The notes under the pieces: model-generated | The model's input: only the letters and a program-made list of their open reading frames with translations | Told to the model about the DNA's origin: nothing | Database searches by the model: none | Shown here: positions 18,083-27,158 of the stretch, piece by piece | How positions within the stretch are numbered: the stretch's first letter is position 1 | Layout of the letters: every line of letters begins with the position of its first letter | Translations under genes and position numbers: made by a program | Assembly (NCBI GenBank): GCA_913057515.1 | Contig: CAJXOJ010000017.1 | Coordinates: 1 to 45,834, forward strand | Reading direction: 5' to 3' | DNA from: an uncultured Cycloclasticus sp. | Lineage (GTDB): Bacteria; Pseudomonadota; Gammaproteobacteria; Methylococcales; Cycloclasticaceae | Length of the DNA stretch: 45,834 nucleotides

Positions 18083-18820
18083 ATGAACCAACTTATTGTC
18101 GATATTAAAAAGAAAAGCTTCTCTACCGGCGCGGATAGCCAAGAGCTGACGGTGCTTAAAAACCTTTCATTTGAACTTTCAGACACTGAGTTTGTTTGTC
18201 TAATCGGGCCATCCGGTTGTGGCAAAACAACTTTACTCAACATCATCGCTGGGCTTGATGACGACTTTAATGGATCTATTAACATTAACAGCGGTCACCA
18301 CGCTGTTCCGCCCAGTTATGTTTTTCAATCACCTCGATTACTACCCTGGCGAACCGTATTAGAAAATATTCAATTAGCCATTAATGACCATGATTCACTA
18401 CCCTTAATCACCCATATTCTTCAACAACTTGGCTTGGGCAATAACTTACATAGCTACCCCAATCATTTATCACTTGGGATGCAAAGGCGGGTCTCACTCG
18501 CCAGAGCTTTTTGCACGCCCAGCAACTTATTACTCATGGACGAACCCTTTGTTTCGCTAGATCAAGCTATCGCTAGGAAAGCCAGAGAGTTGCTATTGAG
18601 TTTATGGCGAGAACAGCCTCGAAACATCTTGTTTGTGACCCATGATTTAGACGAAGCCTATACACTGGCCGATCGAATCTTATTTTTATCCAATGCGCCT
18701 ACTCGCATTATTGATGATATCAAAATAACCCTGCCAAGAGCTGAACGTTCAGAAAACCAAGTCAGCGCATTTAAAGAGCAACTTCGAACAAACCATCCAG
18801 CCCTTCAAGCTTTTTTGTAG
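18083..18820 (+). CDS. ABC importer ATPase, NitT/TauT type
   Basis: Cytoplasmic ATPase of 245 residues energising the importer. It has Walker A GPSGCGKT (42-49), a Q-loop in VFQSPRLLPW, and signature LSLGMQRR (128-135; a variant of LSGGQ, as common in this subfamily). It also has Walker B LLLMDEP (148-154) with D-loop SLD, and the switch His in VTHDLDEA. The gene ends 64 bases before a bidirectional terminator. Confidence 0.93.
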   Translation: MNQLIVDIKKKSFSTGADSQELTVLKNLSFELSDTEFVCLIGPSGCGKTTLLNIIAGLDDDFNGSININSGHHAVPPSYVFQSPRLLPWRTVLENIQLAINDHDSLPLITHILQQLGLGNNLHSYPNHLSLGMQRRVSLARAFCTPSNLLLMDEPFVSLDQAIARKARELLLSLWREQPRNILFVTHDLDEAYTLADRILFLSNAPTRIIDDIKITLPRAERSENQVSAFKEQLRTNHPALQAFL

Positions 18821-18883
18821 CGATTATTAACCAGCTCATCGAACTGATAAATAGTTACTTAACTAGACAGCCTTAGTAACGCA

Positions 18884-18916
18884 AAAAAACCGCTACCTAA
18901 TAGGTAGCGGTTTTTT
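18884..18916. terminator. Bidirectional intrinsic terminator
   Basis: Arms 18884-18899 and 18901-18916 are perfectly complementary: an A6 run, a GC-rich CCGCTACC core and a T6 run on the other side. It serves both the ABC importer operon (plus) and the convergent phasin gene (minus). Confidence 0.9.
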
Positions 18917-18985
18917 AAACGTCACGGTTAAACATCCTCAAAGAGAACGAATGTCATTCAAACGACTGAGCCGTTTGTTTCGACT

Positions 18986-19348
18986 TTAGGCTGCTTTTTT
19001 AGCCGCTTTTTTAACGGTTTCTTTAACTTCTTCCGTCATCACTGCATTACCTTCTTGAACAAGTTTAATCACCTCATCATTATAACTTTTAGCATCTTCG
19101 ATCAATACTTTGCTCTCAGCCTGTACTTTTTCAAAACCACTTTGAGCGAGTTCAACCTGCTCTTTAACAAAAGTATTTAAGCCCTCAATATCTTTGATCG
19201 CTGCCGCCGCTTTAATACGTGCTTCAGTTAAGGCTACATATTCTTTGGCGGCCGCTTGCTGTGCAGCAACCACTTTTTCGAATTGCGCTTTGTTTAATTC
19301 AGCTAATTTTTTAGCAGGAGCAAATAAAGTTTCTAGATTATTTAACAT
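18986..19348 (-). CDS. Phasin family protein
   Basis: Small (120 residue) Ala/Lys/Glu-rich helical protein of the PhaP phasin type, which coats polyhydroxyalkanoate granules and controls their size. The sequence starts MLNNLETLFAPAKKLAELNKAQFEKVVAAQ, followed by amphipathic helices with VALTEARIKAA-like heptads and a basic Lys-Ala tail. AAGGA ribosome site lies seven bases upstream of ATG. It is a single-gene unit with its own promoter (19415-19443) and a terminator. It implies PHA metabolism elsewhere in the genome. Confidence 0.87.
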   Translation of the reverse strand: MLNNLETLFAPAKKLAELNKAQFEKVVAAQQAAAKEYVALTEARIKAAAAIKDIEGLNTFVKEQVELAQSGFEKVQAESKVLIEDAKSYNDEVIKLVQEGNAVMTEEVKETVKKAAKKAA

Positions 19349-19406
19349 TTAATATCCTTTTTATTAGTTTAATTTATACTACGCCACATTACACTACCAG
19401 CTTTGT

Positions 19407-19443
19407 TGCAGTGCATTATATTGATTTATTTATTGCGCCGCAA
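19407..19443 (-). promoter_or_regulatory. Phasin promoter with two TGC-N3-GCA operator candidates
   Basis: On the minus strand, -35 TTGCGG (19443-19438) and -10 TATAAT (19420-19415) are separated by exactly 17 bases. The -35 is part of a perfect 11-base palindrome TTGCGGCGCAA (19443-19433). A second palindrome, TGCACTGCA (19415-19407), sits at the expected transcription start. Both fit TGC-N3-GCA, close to sites reported for the PHA-responsive repressor PhaR. The promoter is seen directly; repressor assignment is an inference. Confidence 0.65.
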
Positions 19444-19603
19444 CACTTTTTTTCAACTAAGTAATTCCCCTTCTTCCTACCCACAAAATCATCAATAATT
19501 TTCACTTAAAAATAGAGTGACTGATACCAACCCTTGTGAAATTTCTTCACTTCATCATAATAAGCCCACCAACTCATTAACTCATTAACTAGCAGGGGTA
19601 TAT

Positions 19604-19906
19604 ATGTTTATTGCGATGAACCGGTTTAAAGTGACTCTCGGAAAAGAAGGCGATTTTGAAGAGGTGTGGAGAAAACGTGAGTCTCGTCTAAGCGAAGTAC
19701 CTGGCTTTAAATCATTCCACCTGCTACGTGGCCCGCAGCTTGATGACTACACGCTATTTGCATCGCATACTACATGGCAAGATAAAGCAACGTTTGACGC
19801 ATGGACTCATTCTGACGCATTTAAACAAGCACACGCACAAGCCGGACAAACTAAAGGGCTCTATTTGGGGCACCCGAACTTTGAAGGATTTGAAGTTGTT
19901 CTTTAA
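19604..19906 (+). CDS. IsdG-type haem-degrading monooxygenase (ABM domain)
   Basis: 100-residue antibiotic-biosynthesis-monooxygenase fold protein. The three residues that define IsdG/IsdI haem degraders are present and correctly placed: Asn6 (MNRFKV), Trp67 (FDAW) and His77 (KQAH). This points to cytoplasmic haem breakdown with iron release rather than polyketide oxidation. An AGGGG ribosome site precedes the ATG. It ends nine bases from the convergent fxsA stop. I see no convincing Fur box upstream. Confidence 0.78.
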   Translation: MFIAMNRFKVTLGKEGDFEEVWRKRESRLSEVPGFKSFHLLRGPQLDDYTLFASHTTWQDKATFDAWTHSDAFKQAHAQAGQTKGLYLGHPNFEGFEVVL

Positions 19907-19915
19907 CAGCCGCTT

Positions 19916-20407
19916 CTATTCATTATTTTTTCTTGAATCGGGCTCATCCTCTCGCTTAAACTCACCCTCAATAACATTATCGTCCAAACCATTACCCCCT
20001 CTACCTCTTCGTTGAAATGGGTCATTTGCCTGAAAGGGCGATTGAGGCATAAATTGACTAGCAAGAACGAATTCGGCAAACCTTCGTCGCAAGCCAGGAA
20101 TCAAACAAAAAAAGCCAACAACATCGGTGACAAAACCTGGCGTCAGCAACAATGCTCCACTCACTAGCAGCATCGCCCCTTCCATCATTTCTACTGCGGG
20201 TATTTCGCCTCGTGACAAAACAGCCTGTATTCGCTGCACTGTCTTCAGCCCCTGCGCTCTAAACAGATAAGCCCCTAAAACAGCGGTCGCTAAAATTAAC
20301 ACCACTGTTGAAAATGCGCCGATCACTGTACCCACCTGAATAAGAAAATAAATTTCAACAACAGGTACAATAATTAAAAGCAGTAAGAAGATAGAAAAAG
20401 GGTTCAT
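19916..20407 (-). CDS. fxsA: FxsA family inner-membrane protein
   Basis: FxsA-family membrane protein; the E. coli homologue suppresses F-plasmid exclusion of phage T7. The 163-residue product starts MNPFSIFLLLLIIVPVVEIY, has about four hydrophobic segments and the family block LLTPGFVTDVVGFFCLIPGLR. It ends in a ~45-residue charged Gly/Arg/Asp-rich cytoplasmic tail. Physiological role is unclear. It is divergent from dsbD with a 231-base gap. Confidence 0.9.
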   Translation of the reverse strand: MNPFSIFLLLLIIVPVVEIYFLIQVGTVIGAFSTVVLILATAVLGAYLFRAQGLKTVQRIQAVLSRGEIPAVEMMEGAMLLVSGALLLTPGFVTDVVGFFCLIPGLRRRFAEFVLASQFMPQSPFQANDPFQRRGRGGNGLDDNVIEGEFKREDEPDSRKNNE

Positions 20408-20551
20408 ATTAGAATAGCTTACACATGAACATTGCTTTTGTAAAAAACGAAACGACTAGAGCCTTCTAAATAATAATACGAGGAAAGATTTAACCGCCTT
20501 GTGAGGCCTTGCTGTTTAGCCCATTAAAAGAGCACAGCTAAGCTAGCACGT

Positions 20552-20557
20552 TATAAT
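20552..20557 (+). promoter_or_regulatory. Possible -10 element upstream of dsbD
   Basis: A perfect TATAAT lies 82 bases upstream of the chosen dsbD start. No good -35 hexamer is found at 16-18 bases spacing, so this is only a candidate. The rest of the 20408-20638 gap shows nothing else I can support. Confidence 0.3.
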
Positions 20558-20638
20558 ACCGGCGAATCATAATGAACTATGCAGATGGTTGGATGTCTCT
20601 ACATATTCCACTTAGCGTCATTACTTAATCGAGCACTT

Positions 20639-22510
20639 ATGTATAAAACACGTTTAGCCTCTACCTTTATCTATTTTTGTGCTTTATTTCTGCTGTCTAT
20701 TAGCACTACCTTGGCAGAAAACAACCCCACTCTAAACACGCAAAGCAGCACTATAGGAAGCTTATTTAGTGGGCTTTTCAACGCCCCATCAAACGAATTA
20801 CTTGAACCGGATGAGGCCTTTAATTTTTCTGCCAGCATCAATAAACACCAACAGCTTGCTTTAAATTGGCGTATTGCAAAAGGCTATTACCTATACCAAG
20901 AAAAAATTGCTGCCACTATTATTGAGCCGAATACTCTAAGCATCGGCACGATTAACTTTCCAGAAGGGCAACAGAAAACCGATGAAATATTTGGCGAAAC
21001 CCTTGTTTACTATAACGATGTAACACTCATCGCGCCTTTTTCCACATCACTAAAACAACAGGCAAATGTCACTATAGAGGTGTCGTTCCAAGGTTGCGCC
21101 GACATTGGTGTCTGCTACCCACCCATGAAAAAACAAGTGACGTTATCATTTCAGGCAAGCGAAGAAGACACTATCTCAAGTGGGCTTTCCTCGACAAGTA
21201 ACACGCTTTCAGAGCACGATCAAATCGCTAACTCACTTTTTAGTAACACCGTTTGGCTAACGTCTTTAACCTTTTTAGGATTTGGGATTCTACTCTCCTT
21301 TACACCCTGCGTTTTTCCAATGATTCCAATATTATCCGGCATTATCATTGGCCACGGCAAAGACCTCACAACACGTAAAGCCTTCTATTTATCGTTTAGC
21401 TACGTATTTGCATCGGCCCTTACTTACGCCTTATTTGGCGTGTTAGCTGGACTGTTCGGCAGCAACCTACAAGCCACATTCCAAAACCCGTGGATACTCA
21501 GCTTTTTTAGTGGCCTGTTTGTCCTACTCGCGTTATCAATGTTTGGGCTTTATCAAATACAATTACCAACCGTCATCCAAAGCAAGCTCTCACAACTCTC
21601 CCAGCACCAAAAACATGGCTCTTTGTGGGGCAGTGCCATCATGGGCGCTTTATCAACTTTGATTGTCGGGCCCTGCGTCGCCGCCCCCTTAGCTGGCGTA
21701 CTCATTTACATTGGTCAAACAGCTGATGCGGTACTCGGCGGCTTTGCCCTCTTCTCATTAGGTATGGGAATGGGTGTGCCGCTACTGATCATCGGCGTAT
21801 CGGCAGGCAAACTATTGCCCAAAGCAGGCCATTGGATGGAGCCGATCAAATACTTCTTTGGTGTGATGCTGCTCGCCGTTGCTATTTGGCTCCTAGAGCG
21901 CATTCTACCGGCTAGCATCATTCTTGTTTTATGGGCTGGGTTACTGATAGTTTCAGCTGTTTACCTTAAGGTTTTTGAACGTCTGCCAGACAATGCAAAA
22001 GGCTGGTACAAGTTATCCAAAGGCATTGGTGCTATTTTGTTAATTTACGGCATCATTTTAATGGTCGGTGCTGCTTCAGGTGGTAGCAACGCGCTAAAGC
22101 CTTTAGCACACCTCAGTATCAACCCAAAAATCAACACGCAGTTACACGCTCTTTCATTTAAGAAAATAAAAAACACAGACGACTTAACTCGCGCGTTACA
22201 ACTGGCTGCAAAAAACAAGCAATTTGTCATGCTCGATTTTTATGCTGACTGGTGCATTTCATGCAAAGAAATGGAGGCATTTACCTTTACCGATGCTTCC
22301 GTGCAAGATGCGCTTAGGGATGTCGTGTTACTACAAGCCGACGTGACTCAGAATGATAAAGAAGACAAGTTGTTACTTAATAAGTTTTCGCTTATTGGCC
22401 CGCCAGCAATTTTATTTTTTGACCTAAACTCAGCCGAGTTAAGACACAACCGTGTGATTGGCTATATGGGACCTGATGATTTTTTAACTCGGCTAAAAAC
22501 ACTGAATTAA
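20639..22510 (+). CDS. dsbD: Thiol:disulfide interchange protein DsbD
   Basis: Inner-membrane protein that carries electrons from cytoplasmic thioredoxin to periplasmic thiol proteins. I choose the ATG at 20639 (MYKTRLASTF), which begins a proper signal peptide ending near TLAEN, giving 623 residues. An ATG at 20579 adds an implausible 20-residue front. Domains: periplasmic alpha domain with GCADIGVCYPP, eight-helix beta domain with the Cys pair in TPCVFPMIP and VGPCVAAPL, and C-terminal gamma thioredoxin domain with DWCISCKEM. All six redox Cys are present. It abuts the TlpA-like gene. Confidence 0.95.
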   Translation: MYKTRLASTFIYFCALFLLSISTTLAENNPTLNTQSSTIGSLFSGLFNAPSNELLEPDEAFNFSASINKHQQLALNWRIAKGYYLYQEKIAATIIEPNTLSIGTINFPEGQQKTDEIFGETLVYYNDVTLIAPFSTSLKQQANVTIEVSFQGCADIGVCYPPMKKQVTLSFQASEEDTISSGLSSTSNTLSEHDQIANSLFSNTVWLTSLTFLGFGILLSFTPCVFPMIPILSGIIIGHGKDLTTRKAFYLSFSYVFASALTYALFGVLAGLFGSNLQATFQNPWILSFFSGLFVLLALSMFGLYQIQLPTVIQSKLSQLSQHQKHGSLWGSAIMGALSTLIVGPCVAAPLAGVLIYIGQTADAVLGGFALFSLGMGMGVPLLIIGVSAGKLLPKAGHWMEPIKYFFGVMLLAVAIWLLERILPASIILVLWAGLLIVSAVYLKVFERLPDNAKGWYKLSKGIGAILLIYGIILMVGAASGGSNALKPLAHLSINPKINTQLHALSFKKIKNTDDLTRALQLAAKNKQFVMLDFYADWCISCKEMEAFTFTDASVQDALRDVVLLQADVTQNDKEDKLLLNKFSLIGPPAILFFDLNSAELRHNRVIGYMGPDDFLTRLKTLN

Positions 22511-23056
22511 ATGCATAAAAAAAACGTTTTAATCGTTGCCACCATCATCATTGCAACACTGACCTACATCTCGTTCTTCAACACACTGAATACTGAAAAG
22601 GACACAACATCAGCAGAACCTACACAACAGACCGCCCACAAAATAAGACCCGAGTTCTCTTTGCCTGATCTCCATGGAAAAATGAGGAACATAAAAGAGT
22701 GGGACAACCATTATCTCGTTATTAATTTTTGGGCCACCTGGTGCCCACCTTGTCGTGAGGAAATACCCGAGTTCATCACACTGCAAAAAGAGTATCAAGC
22801 CTCTAATCTACAATTTATTGGTGTCGCCATTGATAATGAAGCCGCCGTTCAGCAATTTGCTTTAGAAATGGGAATGAATTACCCAAGCTTAATTGCGGGC
22901 ATGCCAGGGGTCGAACTGGCCAAACAGTACGGGAATTCAATGGGCGCTCTACCCTTCTCAGTTATTGTGAACCCAGAGGGGCGCATTGTGGCTCAGCAAA
23001 TAGGTCTTTTAGAGCGCTCAAAAATACTGGCAACAGCCCAACTTCCTAAAGACTAA
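22511..23056 (+). CDS. TlpA-like membrane-anchored thioredoxin
   Basis: 181-residue thioredoxin-fold protein with an N-terminal membrane anchor or signal (residues ~5-24) and the active site WATWCPPC (Cys78, Cys81). It has the TlpA/ResA pattern and cis-Pro in GALPFSVIV. It starts on the base after the dsbD stop, so DsbD is the likely electron donor. Role is probably periplasmic disulfide reduction, for example in cytochrome c maturation. Confidence 0.88.
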   Translation: MHKKNVLIVATIIIATLTYISFFNTLNTEKDTTSAEPTQQTAHKIRPEFSLPDLHGKMRNIKEWDNHYLVINFWATWCPPCREEIPEFITLQKEYQASNLQFIGVAIDNEAAVQQFALEMGMNYPSLIAGMPGVELAKQYGNSMGALPFSVIVNPEGRIVAQQIGLLERSKILATAQLPKD

Positions 23057-23179
23057 CTCCCGCTAACTTGCATATATTTGTCCCTATCTTTCGCTAACTA
23101 ACGATTTTTATAGACTTTCAACAAAAGGTTTGGCAAAATCCGCATACTCCGTACAACATTATGTTGAGTTAGTATTTTT

Positions 23180-23632
23180 ATGGCAATAATTTCAGTAATC
23201 AATGGTCCAAACCTAAATATGCTAGGTACTCGAGAGCCTGGCATTTATGGCGCTCAAACATTGGCCGACATTGAAATAAACTTAACTCAGCTTGCTAAAG
23301 AACTTGGGCATGAACTCGTTTTTTATCAAAGCAATGCAGAGCATGATTTGATCAACAAGGTGCAACAAAGCCAACAAGATAACGTGTCTGTTATTTTATT
23401 AAACCCTGCTGCCTTTACCCATACCAGCATTGCCTTGCGCGATGCTTTACTAGCAAGCGGCACACCGTTTATTGAACTGCATTTATCAAATGTACACGCT
23501 CGTGAACCCTTTCGCCAACACTCTTATTTTTCAGATATTGCCAACGGTGTTATCTGCGGCTTTGGCCCCAAAAGTTATGAATTAGCGCTGCACGCAGCCA
23601 TTCCCTTATTAGAACAATCATCAAGAGATTAA
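23180..23632 (+). CDS. aroQ: Type II 3-dehydroquinate dehydratase
   Basis: Third step of the shikimate pathway. The 150-residue protein shows [17 protein letters not shown] with the catalytic Arg and Tyr, [15 protein letters not shown], and [16 protein letters not shown] with the catalytic His. It precedes accB by two bases, a frequent arrangement. The gap upstream contains a short CAACAT-T-ATGTTG palindrome (23154-23166) of unknown use. Confidence 0.97.
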   Translation: MAIISVINGPNLNMLGTREPGIYGAQTLADIEINLTQLAKELGHELVFYQSNAEHDLINKVQQSQQDNVSVILLNPAAFTHTSIALRDALLASGTPFIELHLSNVHAREPFRQHSYFSDIANGVICGFGPKSYELALHAAIPLLEQSSRD

Positions 23633-23634
23633 TT

Positions 23635-24078
23635 ATGGATATTAGAAAAGTTAAAAAACTTATCGAGCTTATTGAAGAATCCGACATTGCAGAAATCGAA
23701 ATTCATGAAGGTGAAGATTCAGTACGCATCAACCGTTACTCATCAACTCAACCGGTAACGGTTACCCAAGCGCCTGCACCAACGCCTGTCACTACAGCAA
23801 GTGCTGCACCACAAGCGCCTGCCGCCCCAACGGAAGAGTTATCCGGTCACATTATTACATCACCCATGGTTGGCACTTATTATGATGCCCCCGCACCTGG
23901 CGCACCGGCCTTTGTCAAAATAGGTCAAGCGGTACAAAAAGGTGACACGCTATGCATTATTGAGGCGATGAAAATTCTTAATCAAATTGAAGCCGATAAA
24001 TCAGGTGTTGTTGCATCTATCTTAGCCGACAATGGTCACGCTGTAGAATTTGACCAGCCTTTATTCATTATTGAATAA
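23635..24078 (+). CDS. accB: Acetyl-CoA carboxylase biotin carboxyl carrier protein
   Basis: Carries biotin between the carboxylase and transferase parts of acetyl-CoA carboxylase, the entry to fatty-acid synthesis. The 147 residues have an N-terminal assembly helix region, a Pro/Ala linker (about 40-68) and the biotinyl domain. The biotin Lys113 lies in [15 protein letters not shown]; the residue after Lys is Ile rather than the common Met, a tolerated variant. accC follows by 37 bases. Confidence 0.97.
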   Translation: MDIRKVKKLIELIEESDIAEIEIHEGEDSVRINRYSSTQPVTVTQAPAPTPVTTASAAPQAPAAPTEELSGHIITSPMVGTYYDAPAPGAPAFVKIGQAVQKGDTLCIIEAMKILNQIEADKSGVVASILADNGHAVEFDQPLFIIE

Positions 24079-24115
24079 AACACCTTTTTACTTTTAACAC
24101 ATCGACGAGAGAAAT

Positions 24116-25456
24116 ATGTTCGATAAAATTCTTATAGCCAACCGCGGCGAAATTGCTTTACGTATCTTGCGCGCTTGCCGTGAAATGGGCATTCAAACTG
24201 TGGCCGTTCACTCAACTGCTGACCGCGATTTAAAACATGTACGCTTAGCAGATGAATCTGTTTGCATCGGCGGACCTTCCTCCACTGATAGTTACCTTAA
24301 CGTACCCGCTATCATCAGTGCGGCAGAAATCACCGATGCTGAAGCCATTCACCCGGGTTATGGTTTTTTATCTGAAAATGCAGATTTCGCTGAACGCGTT
24401 GAACAAAGTGGCTTCACCTTCATTGGGCCACGTTCAGAAACCATTCGTTTAATGGGCGATAAAGTGTCTGCCATTGAAGCGATGGTTAAAGCCGGTGTTC
24501 CTTGCGTTCCAGGTTCCGATGGCCCCCTTAATGATGATAACGATCGTAACATGAGGCTCGCTCGTGAGATTGGCTTCCCCATTATTATTAAAGCCGCCGG
24601 CGGTGGTGGTGGCCGAGGGATGCGCGTTGTTCACACTGAGTCTGCTCTACTGAATGCTATTTCACTCACCAAAACAGAAGCGAACACCTTCTTTGGCAAT
24701 GATATGGTGTATATGGAAAAATTCCTTGAAACACCGCGACATATTGAATTCCAAATTCTAGCCGACAAGCATGGTAATGCTATTCACTTAGGTGAACGCG
24801 ATTGCTCTACTCAACGCAAACACCAGAAAGTTATTGAGGAAGCCCCTGCTATTGGTATCACCGAAGAAGTTCGTCAAGAAATCGGTACGCGTTGTGCAAA
24901 AGCCTGTGCAGAAATTGGCTATTATGGTGCAGGAACCTTTGAGTTCTTATACGAAAAAGGCGAATTCTACTTTATTGAAATGAACACACGTGTACAAGTA
25001 GAACACCCGATTACAGAAATCGTCACCGGCGTAGACATCGTTGCTGAACAACTTAAAATCGCTGCAGGCGAACCGTTGAGCTATACGCAAGATGACATTA
25101 AGATTACCGGTCACGCTATTGAGTGCCGGCTGAATGCGGAGCACCCTGAAACCTTCATGCCATCACCGGGTAAAATCACTCAACTGCATATTCCAGGTGG
25201 TCCTGGCATTCGCTTTGATAGTCATATTTATAACGGCTACACAGTTCCGCAATACTATGACTCCATGATTGGCAAGCTGATTGCTTCTGGCCCCTCACGC
25301 GAATCAGCTCTTGCTCGTACAAAAACAGCGCTAAATGAAACCGTTATTGATGGTATTCATAGCAACATCCCGCTATTAAAAGATATCACTCTCGATAAGG
25401 AATTTTCTTCTGGCATCTACAATATTCACTATCTTGAAAAGAAGCTAGAGGCATAG
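24116..25456 (+). CDS. accC: Acetyl-CoA carboxylase biotin carboxylase subunit
   Basis: ATP-grasp enzyme that carboxylates biotin on AccB. The 446 residues begin [20 protein letters not shown] and show the Gly-rich ATP loop [12 protein letters not shown]. They also show [15 protein letters not shown], the [14 protein letters not shown] catalytic block and [11 protein letters not shown]. Length is normal. prmA begins five bases after the stop. Confidence 0.98.
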   Translation: MFDKILIANRGEIALRILRACREMGIQTVAVHSTADRDLKHVRLADESVCIGGPSSTDSYLNVPAIISAAEITDAEAIHPGYGFLSENADFAERVEQSGFTFIGPRSETIRLMGDKVSAIEAMVKAGVPCVPGSDGPLNDDNDRNMRLAREIGFPIIIKAAGGGGGRGMRVVHTESALLNAISLTKTEANTFFGNDMVYMEKFLETPRHIEFQILADKHGNAIHLGERDCSTQRKHQKVIEEAPAIGITEEVRQEIGTRCAKACAEIGYYGAGTFEFLYEKGEFYFIEMNTRVQVEHPITEIVTGVDIVAEQLKIAAGEPLSYTQDDIKITGHAIECRLNAEHPETFMPSPGKITQLHIPGGPGIRFDSHIYNGYTVPQYYDSMIGKLIASGPSRESALARTKTALNETVIDGIHSNIPLLKDITLDKEFSSGIYNIHYLEKKLEA

Positions 25457-25461
25457 CTCAC

Positions 25462-26343
25462 ATGGCATGGCAACAGTTGACCATAGCAACCACACGAGCA
25501 TTAGCGCCTACTGTTGAATCTTTAATTGAAAACCTTGGTGCGCTATCGGTCACGTTGACCGATAGCGCAGACCAACCTATTTACGAGCCCCCATTAAATA
25601 GCACACCCTTATGGCAACACGTCTCAGTGACCGGCTTATTCGATGAGCATCACGACCTGAGCCAGGCCAAAGCATACTTCAATCAACATCTCGACGATCA
25701 AAACACCTGGTCTATATCAATACAACGACTGGAAGATCAAGTATGGGAGCGCGTATGGCTTGAAAATTTTCAGCCCATCAAATTTGGTGAAAATTTTTGG
25801 GTTTGCTCAACCGAACATGAAATAGACGAGCCTAATGCAACGCTATTAAGACTAGACCCGGGGCTAGCCTTTGGTACAGGGACCCACCCGACAACCGCTT
25901 TGTGCCTTGATTGGCTAGCCAATCATACGCTTGAAAACACAGACATTATCGACTTTGGCTGTGGCTCTGGCATACTCGCCATAGCCAGCTTGCTATTAGG
26001 CGCCAATAGTGCAACCTGTATTGATATAGACCCGCAAGCTCTTACCGCCACTAAAAACAACGCAGAACAAAATCATGTGCTCGATAAAGTACACGTTTAT
26101 GGCACCGAGCAATACCCTAAAAGCCCTCAAGATATTGTTATTGCAAACATTCTTGCTGAACCATTAATCTCATTGTCGGATACTATTTCTGCCTTAGTAA
26201 AGCCTAACGGCCACTTACTACTATCAGGCATTTTAAGCGAACAAGCTGAACACGTTATCAGCGCATACGTTGATAAATTTATATTTAGCCCCTCCGTTGT
26301 TAAGGATAACTGGGTCTGCCTGCATGCCGTTAAAAAACCTTAA
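25462..26343 (+). CDS. prmA: Ribosomal protein L11 methyltransferase
   Basis: SAM-dependent methylation of ribosomal protein L11. The 293-residue protein has an N-terminal L11-recognition part and a methyltransferase domain with LDPGLAFGTGTHPTTALCL, DFGCGSGILAIA and ANILAEPL, all family landmarks. It sits in the accC-prmA order common in Gammaproteobacteria. Confidence 0.97.
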   Translation: MAWQQLTIATTRALAPTVESLIENLGALSVTLTDSADQPIYEPPLNSTPLWQHVSVTGLFDEHHDLSQAKAYFNQHLDDQNTWSISIQRLEDQVWERVWLENFQPIKFGENFWVCSTEHEIDEPNATLLRLDPGLAFGTGTHPTTALCLDWLANHTLENTDIIDFGCGSGILAIASLLLGANSATCIDIDPQALTATKNNAEQNHVLDKVHVYGTEQYPKSPQDIVIANILAEPLISLSDTISALVKPNGHLLLSGILSEQAEHVISAYVDKFIFSPSVVKDNWVCLHAVKKP

Positions 26344-26346
26344 ACC

Positions 26347-27078
26347 ATGCAGTATGCACTCTGCCCTTTCTGCTTAAGCACCCTTCAAGTCACTGAAGAG
26401 CAGCTAGCAGCTAAAGGCGGGCTTATTCGTTGCGGCCATTGCCAAGATGTTTTTAATGCCAACGAACACAAGCTGAGTTCTTCTTCTGAACCTGCCGTAC
26501 TAAACGAAACCGTACAGCAAACCAATCAATCAATACCCTTAAAAACTGAGCAGCCGCCCAAAAATAATAGCATACCAATCATAGCTAGCTGGGAAACTCC
26601 AAAAGCCCAGCCACAGCACAAGCGCCCTTTTGCTTTATTGTCATTTCTCTCCTTATTACTACTAATCGCTCAGTTCACCTATTTTGAAGCAGAGTTATTT
26701 ACTCAAAACGAAAAATTACAACCCTTCTTAAAAAAGTTCAACCATGCGTATAACTTACACATCCCCCTTTACAAAAACCTCGATCAAATCCACGTCATTC
26801 AGCGCCAAATAAGCAAGCACCCAGATGTTGCTGATGTACTTGTTCTACAACTCACGATTAAAAACTCGGCATTGGCCGAACAAGCCTTTCCAGCAATCAG
26901 TATCACCTTAACGTCTCACAGCGGCGATAAAATCGCTCAAGGTGTTTTCACTAAATATGATTATCTCAAGCCCAGCGAAACAAATAATTACTTTGCTGCT
27001 CAAGAATTTCAAGAGGTCAATCTGGCCTTTAATAAACCCCACCAAGAGGCCTCTGGCTTTGAAATAGCCTTTCAGTAA
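26347..27078 (+). CDS. Zinc-ribbon and DUF3426 membrane protein
   Basis: 243-residue protein with an MJ0042-type zinc finger at the N-terminus (Cys6, Cys9, Cys29, Cys32), a low-complexity linker, one membrane helix around residues 95-112, and a C-terminal DUF3426-type domain. The location next to prmA and upstream of dusB-fis is typical for this family. Function is unknown. It starts three bases after prmA. Confidence 0.85.
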   Translation: MQYALCPFCLSTLQVTEEQLAAKGGLIRCGHCQDVFNANEHKLSSSSEPAVLNETVQQTNQSIPLKTEQPPKNNSIPIIASWETPKAQPQHKRPFALLSFLSLLLLIAQFTYFEAELFTQNEKLQPFLKKFNHAYNLHIPLYKNLDQIHVIQRQISKHPDVADVLVLQLTIKNSALAEQAFPAISITLTSHSGDKIAQGVFTKYDYLKPSETNNYFAAQEFQEVNLAFNKPHQEASGFEIAFQ

Positions 27079-27104
27079 AAAAGAGCTCTAATCGTTACAA
27101 ATAT

Positions 27105-27119
27105 TGACTCAACGAGTCA
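27105..27119. promoter_or_regulatory. Inverted repeat upstream of dusB-fis
   Basis: TGACTC and GAGTCA are separated by AAC, 40 bases before the dusB ATG. It overlaps a TTGACT that could act as -35. It may be an operator for the dusB-fis unit, but no matching regulator is evident. Confidence 0.3.
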
Positions 27120-27158
27120 CACGAGCCAAACTAACGCTTTGATTAAGTCAATCGCACG

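Noticed and set aside
19569-19590. Tandem AACTCATTA repeat before the IsdG-type gene
   Set aside because: Only two short copies; no evidence of function.
19480-19603. Fur box upstream of the IsdG-type gene
   Set aside because: Only weak AT-rich resemblance to the 19-base consensus; no repeated GATAAT hexamers in register.
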